A DNA stretch of 32,044 bases from assembly GCA_025463875.1 (NCBI GenBank), contig JAODBI010000169.1:1-32044 (forward strand), written 5' to 3'. A program made the translations under genes and the position numbers. The notes below the pieces were generated by a model. The model was not told the origin of the DNA. It searched no databases and saw only the letters and a program-made list of their open reading frames with translations. Source of the DNA: Actinomycetes bacterium (GTDB lineage Bacteria; Actinomycetota; Acidimicrobiia; IMCC26256; PALSA-610). Shown here one piece after another: positions 31,655 to 32,044 of this stretch; the first letter of the stretch is position 1, and each line of letters opens with the position of its first letter.

Positions 31655-32044
31655 TCAATTGCCGAAGGGGTCAGCTGGGCACTGCGTCGCGGTCTTGGGC
31701 GGCGTGTAGTCGGCGCCGTGCTTGATCAACAGGCGCGTTGAATCGAATGTGGAAGCACCCACCGCACTCCAGTGGCCTTCGGCGACCACCGGCGCGCAGT
31801 CCTTGAACAGCTCGGGTTCGTTGCCGACGTGATGGATGTGCACCGTGACCCCCCCTTCGGTGAGGTCGAAGTCGGCGCCGTCACCGCGCTGGTGAATGCT
31901 CGTGGGCAGGACGCCTCCGCCGATCCGCATCGTGCGCGTGCCGTCGTGGCTCTGGTCGTGCACCGCTTCGGAAACCGTCTTGAAGAACACCACGTTCTTC
32001 TGCATCAACACGAGCATCCAGCCGACCGCCGCCAGGCACACCAC
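31655..32044 (-). CDS. ccmE: CcmE haem chaperone (N-terminus cut by window edge)
   Basis: The visible 129 residues cover most of CcmE, the membrane-anchored periplasmic haem chaperone. Seen: the end of a membrane helix (CLAAVGWMLVLM), MQKNVVFFKTVSEAV, an OB-fold core (MRIGGGVLPTSI, DLTEGGVTVHIHHVG), and KHGADYTPP near the C-terminus. The last is the H-x3-Y motif whose histidine bonds covalently to haem. The first codon in the window is not the true start; the gene continues upstream. Confidence 0.93.
   Translation of the reverse strand: MVCLAAVGWMLVLMQKNVVFFKTVSEAVHDQSHDGTRTMRIGGGVLPTSIHQRGDGADFDLTEGGVTVHIHHVGNEPELFKDCAPVVAEGHWSAVGASTFDSTRLLIKHGADYTPPKTATQCPADPFGN

Overview
The window looks like chromosomal DNA of a high-G+C actinobacterium, most likely an Acidimicrobiia-type lineage rather than a Streptomyces or Mycobacterium (inference). 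Actinobacterial markers are a WhiB1-type iron-sulfur regulator, a bacterial proteasome activator (Bpa), a DUF3107 protein, a class II DAHP synthase, a one-chain E2-E1 2-oxoglutarate dehydrogenase of the KGD type, and a pair of ArsA-like ATPases of the Rv3679/Rv3680 type. A System I (Ccm) cytochrome c maturation operon is less usual for actinobacteria and argues for a deep-branching lineage. No mobile element, rRNA, tRNA or CRISPR array was seen.

Layout. 1-2.2 kb: a truncated acyl-ACP desaturase gene with a perfect palindrome at its promoter, an orphan ParA-like ATPase and an amidohydrolase. 2.4-5.8 kb: a DEAD-box helicase with a long leader, Bpa, and DAHP synthase. 5.9-11 kb: kgd, then an ECF sigma factor overlapping a membrane protein whose outer part resembles the extracellular domain of FtsX, a probable unusual anti-sigma factor. 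11-15.5 kb: dapA with a small membrane protein, a TauE/SafE permease, a family 5 uracil-DNA glycosylase, a lipid kinase and a glycerophosphodiesterase, tightly packed with overlapping ends. 15.5-20 kb: whiB1 facing the operon DUF3107-arsA-arsA-pdtaS. 20-23.4 kb: an iron-sulfur group (Mrp, SufR-like regulator, cysteine desulfurase, VOC protein) in which mrp carries an amber codon and a frameshift. 23.4-23.6 kb: four palindromes spaced exactly 45 bp apart. 23.6-27.1 kb: aconitase with an overlapping GntR-type repressor gene and an Rrf2 regulator. 27.1-32 kb: ccmE-ccmF-ccmG-ccmH-ccmI-cyclophilin, mostly joined by 4-nt overlaps.

Genes act together mainly in central carbon metabolism (2-oxoglutarate dehydrogenase, aconitase), iron-sulfur supply and sensing (Mrp, SufR, desulfurase, aconitase, WhiB1), haem attachment to cytochromes, and cell-envelope sensing. 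Many transcription units begin with a TANNNT hexamer 6-8 nt before an ATG or GTG and have no Shine-Dalgarno sequence, so leaderless transcription appears to be common here. The best candidate for something undescribed is the sigma / FtsX-like anti-sigma pair, followed by the 45-bp palindrome array.
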